Origin: Euryarchaeota archaeon UBA242
GTDB taxonomy: Archaea; Thermoplasmatota; Poseidoniia; Poseidoniales; Poseidoniaceae
Direction of reading: 5' to 3'
DNA: 14,289 nucleotides
Assembly: GCA_002499015.1 (NCBI GenBank)
Contig: DAJY01000061.1
Location: 1,176-15,464, forward strand
In this document: one piece after another, positions 13,916 through 14,289 of the stretch
Layout of the letters: every line of letters starts with the position of its first letter
How positions within the stretch are numbered: position 1 is the stretch's first letter
Notes under the pieces: model-generated
Database searches by the model: none
Told to the model about the DNA's origin: nothing
What the model saw: only the letters and a program-made list of their open reading frames with translations
Translations under genes and position numbers: made by a program

Positions 13916-14289
13916 ATGTTTGAACTCGACCAAAGAATCGCGGAACAACTCACGGAAGTTGCTCTTAATAGTTCAGTTCAAGTTCGCTGTGGTAACTCAA
14001 ATGCATTCATGGTTACAGCCAGTACCATGGTTCCATTAATGCAAATGTTTGAAATGGGTGGAGTTTACATTTCTGGAAGCAGAAGTGCAATGGAAATGAT
14101 TGAGGCATTTGAGACAATTGGAATAGATGTATCTAATATACAATTCATTGATTTAGTATCTTCTGGTGTACTAGGGGGTACAACTACAACCAGAAAGAAT
14201 ATCCATTACGTAGATTCGCCAATTATGCTAGAATCAATTCTACTTAGAACGCTCTATTTGCTGAGAACCACAACACTTGAACGCAATTT
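13916..14289 (+). CDS. KaiC-partner protein, probably RecA-fold without Walker A (truncated by window)
   Basis: The gene runs off the right edge; 124 codons are present. It starts with MFELDQRIAEQLTEVALNSS, followed by VRCGNSNAFMVTASTMVPLM, GGVYISGSRSAMEMIEAFE, TIGIDVSNIQFIDLVSSGV and HYVDSPIMLESILLRTLYLL. The order (nucleotide-binding-like first strand without GxxxxGKT, GVY(V/I) strand, G(I/V)D...FID strand, SP...L) matches archaeal KaiC-related proteins that lack a Walker A motif. The first-strand loop is TASTM, so ATP binding of the classical kind is unlikely. The remaining part of the domain, including any Walker B-like strand, lies outside the window. GGGGTG at 13903-13908 is 7 nt before ATG 13916, and the preceding stop is only 2 nt away, so translation is coupled with the KaiC-like gene. 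The family call is by recall, without alignment. Confidence 0.65.
   Translation, partial: MFELDQRIAEQLTEVALNSSVQVRCGNSNAFMVTASTMVPLMQMFEMGGVYISGSRSAMEMIEAFETIGIDVSNIQFIDLVSSGVLGGTTTTRKNIHYVDSPIMLESILLRTLYLLRTTTLERN

Noticed and set aside
1..14289. CRISPR array, insertion sequence or prophage
   Set aside because: No regularly spaced repeats, transposase, integrase or terminal inverted repeats were found.

Overview
The window looks like a piece of the chromosome of an uncultivated planktonic euryarchaeon, most likely marine Group II (Candidatus Poseidoniales) or a close relative. This placement is inference from gene content. The archaeal markers are RNA polymerase subunit K, the formate-dependent purine enzyme PurP, an archaeal-type DHNA-like aldolase (ADH synthase family), a bacterio-opsin-activator type HTH-10 regulator, KaiC-like ATPases, and long secreted proteins held by a single C-terminal membrane helix. 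The DNA is A+T-rich, densely coded and has short intergenic gaps. No insertion sequence, phage gene or CRISPR array was seen.

Layout. Positions 1-1227 (minus strand) hold the 5' part of an ADH synthase/class I aldolase gene preceded by an HTH-10 regulator. Positions 1420-2556 (plus) encode a membrane-anchored coiled-coil protein with a DUF2135-like domain. It is followed in the same frame, after two stop codons, by a 47-codon open stretch with coding-like base pattern but no normal start. Positions 2807-3919 (minus) are purP. Diverging from it, 4105-5196 (plus) encodes tryptophan 2,3-dioxygenase, an uncommon enzyme for an archaeon. Converging on that are rpoK (5214-5468) and a secreted thioredoxin-fold protein with a WCEPC motif (5556-6479), both minus. 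From the same 52-bp gap as the thioredoxin-like gene, the heme A synthase gene ctaA (6532-7596) and the heme O synthase gene ctaB (7599-8612) run on the plus strand. A tRNA-Ser(GCU) gene lies at 8705-8791. Positions 8805-11774 (minus) encode a 989-residue surface protein. Positions 11954-13030 (plus) encode a lamin-tail-domain protein with a pilin-like N-terminus. The window ends with a KaiC-like ATPase (13131-13913) tightly coupled to a second, truncated gene from 13916.

How the genes fit together. The thioredoxin-like/ctaA/ctaB group is a coherent cytochrome oxidase maturation module: heme B to heme O (CtaB), heme O to heme A (CtaA), and an extracytoplasmic dithiol protein probably serving disulfide or copper-site assembly. 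This indicates aerobic respiration with a heme-copper oxidase. PurP supplies the archaeal formate route for purine synthesis. The large surface protein and the lamin-tail protein are cell-surface components. The KaiC-like ATPase and its partner, which lacks a visible Walker A motif in the part seen, probably act together as a regulatory pair.

Two DNA-level observations stand out. A TATA-like TTCAAAAG element sits exactly 22 nt from both start codons in the ctaA/thioredoxin gap. Similar TTCAA-type elements recur 19-23 nt before several other starts, which suggests leaderless or nearly leaderless transcripts.
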